Source of the DNA: Lunatimonas lonarensis
GTDB lineage: Bacteria > Bacteroidota > Bacteroidia > Cytophagales > Cyclobacteriaceae
DNA: 40,460 nt
NCBI RefSeq assembly: GCF_000390185.1
Contig: NZ_AQHR01000101.1
Location: 1-40,460, forward strand
Reading direction: 5' to 3'
The notes beneath the pieces were generated by a model. It had not been told where the DNA came from. It saw only the letters and a list, made by a program, of their open reading frames with translations, and did not search any database. Made by a program: the position numbers and the translations under genes. Positions within the stretch are counted from its first letter, which is position 1. The number at the start of each line of letters is the position of its first letter. Positions 39,820 through 40,460 of this stretch are shown piece by piece.

Positions 39820-40460
39820 ATGAAGGAGTTTATAGTCATTTGTTTTTGTGGATTACTAATAGGCTGTTCAGAAACAGAAAAAGGAAACAGCCAGCTTCCG
39901 ACGAGTCTATCCTACACGTTGGATACCGTAATGATTGATCCGGGTGAAGAAATTCTATTCCTAAATAGTGGTTTGTACCCATCCAGATTGAGTAGTGACA
40001 AAAGATACTTGTACAATTTTGACCATAAGGCATTTTCGATGGAATGCATCGATCTAGAAAGGCTCCAAATAAATTCAAAAATCCAATACAACAGAGAAGG
40101 TCCGGACGGAGTTGGAGATTATTTATGGGATTTTCGGGTTGTAGGAGAGGACAGCCTGCTGCTTGTTAGCTATGGTACGCTTGGCATTTTTAACCGAATC
40201 GGTAAAAAGATTGCAGGTATAAACTTAGGCGAGGTAGGCAAGTCGCAACAACAGGGGATTTTTGAAAATGCCCAATCTCCGCTCTTAGTACCCGGGGCGG
40301 AATGGGTAGTTATGGGGTTTGTCTCTGATCTAGAGAATAAAGAGCTATTACTTGTGCGTTGGGATATGAAGGAAGATTCCGTTCAGAAAATCCCGCTGTC
40401 TCTTTTAGAAAAAATGTATTGGCGTCCGACTAATTTTAAAGATAGCCAAAAACCTGCGGT
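39820..40460 (+). CDS. second DUF4221-like lipoprotein, cut by the window edge
   Basis: The reading frame from ATG at 39820 stays open to the window end (213 codons seen). It begins MKEFIVICFCGLLIGCSETEK with lipidated Cys16. The following part, TLDTVMIDPGEEILFLNSGLY and SSDKRYLYNFDHKAFSMECIDLE, matches the preceding gene closely up to about residue 100 and then diverges (LGIFNRIGKKIAGINLGEVG). It is therefore a tandem paralogue that has drifted in its middle part. The C-terminus lies outside the window. Confidence 0.85.
   Translation, partial: MKEFIVICFCGLLIGCSETEKGNSQLPTSLSYTLDTVMIDPGEEILFLNSGLYPSRLSSDKRYLYNFDHKAFSMECIDLERLQINSKIQYNREGPDGVGDYLWDFRVVGEDSLLLVSYGTLGIFNRIGKKIAGINLGEVGKSQQQGIFENAQSPLLVPGAEWVVMGFVSDLENKELLLVRWDMKEDSVQKIPLSLLEKMYWRPTNFKDSQKPA

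Overview
This window reads as chromosomal DNA of a Bacteroidota bacterium, most likely order Cytophagales and perhaps family Cyclobacteriaceae. The signs are Bacteroidota-type promoters (-7 box TAnnTTTG) in front of many genes, few Shine-Dalgarno sequences apart from a very strong one at rpsU, several probable TTG starts, abundant SusD-free lipoproteins including DUF4221-like ones, a GH92 glycosidase, and the gene order purH - mreB - mreC - mreD - mrdA - rodA. I see no insertion sequence, phage, CRISPR array, rRNA or tRNA. Family assignments come from reading motifs by eye, not from a database search.

Left part (1-10.3 kb, accessory and metabolic). A secreted alpha/beta-hydrolase esterase is followed by a two-gene unit: a phosphonate-type zinc alcohol dehydrogenase and an organophosphate-antiporter-like MFS transporter. 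Next is a lipoprotein beta-propeller resembling the zinc metallochaperone AztD, with a Fur/Zur-like palindrome in its promoter region. After its terminator comes a cobalamin riboswitch leading into metE, the B12-independent and zinc-dependent methionine synthase. A small LOV-like PAS protein without the photoactive cysteine follows. Then comes a DUF4221-like lipoprotein gene split by a one-base shift at a run of eight T.

Middle part (10.3-20.6 kb). A minus-strand gene encodes a secreted ligand-sensor-type propeller fused to an alpha-helical barrel. It is followed by rimO, a GNAT-like protein, a GH92 mannosidase-type lipoprotein and galE, and by the block rpsU - xerC - hpf (translation, chromosome dimer resolution, ribosome hibernation).

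Right part (20.7-40.5 kb, mostly housekeeping). Two divergent ArnT/PMT-type membrane glycosyltransferases share a short promoter region. After them lie aroQ, a SerC-like aminotransferase, a MarC-family protein, rnhA, trmN6, a bestrophin-type channel, a UbiA prenyltransferase, purN and purH. The cell-shape and elongation operon mreB-mreC-mreD-mrdA-rodA follows, with overlapping or nearly overlapping genes. The window closes with an NlpE-META lipoprotein and two tandem DUF4221 lipoproteins, the last one cut by the window edge.

I do not see a complete new defence or mobile system. The points most worth following are the AztD-like gene with its palindrome, the phosphonate-type dehydrogenase/transporter pair, the near-perfect extended Shine-Dalgarno of rpsU, the propeller-barrel fusion with terminator-like structure in its leader, the T8 frameshift in a surface lipoprotein, and several promoters so close to the start codon that leaderless transcription is likely.
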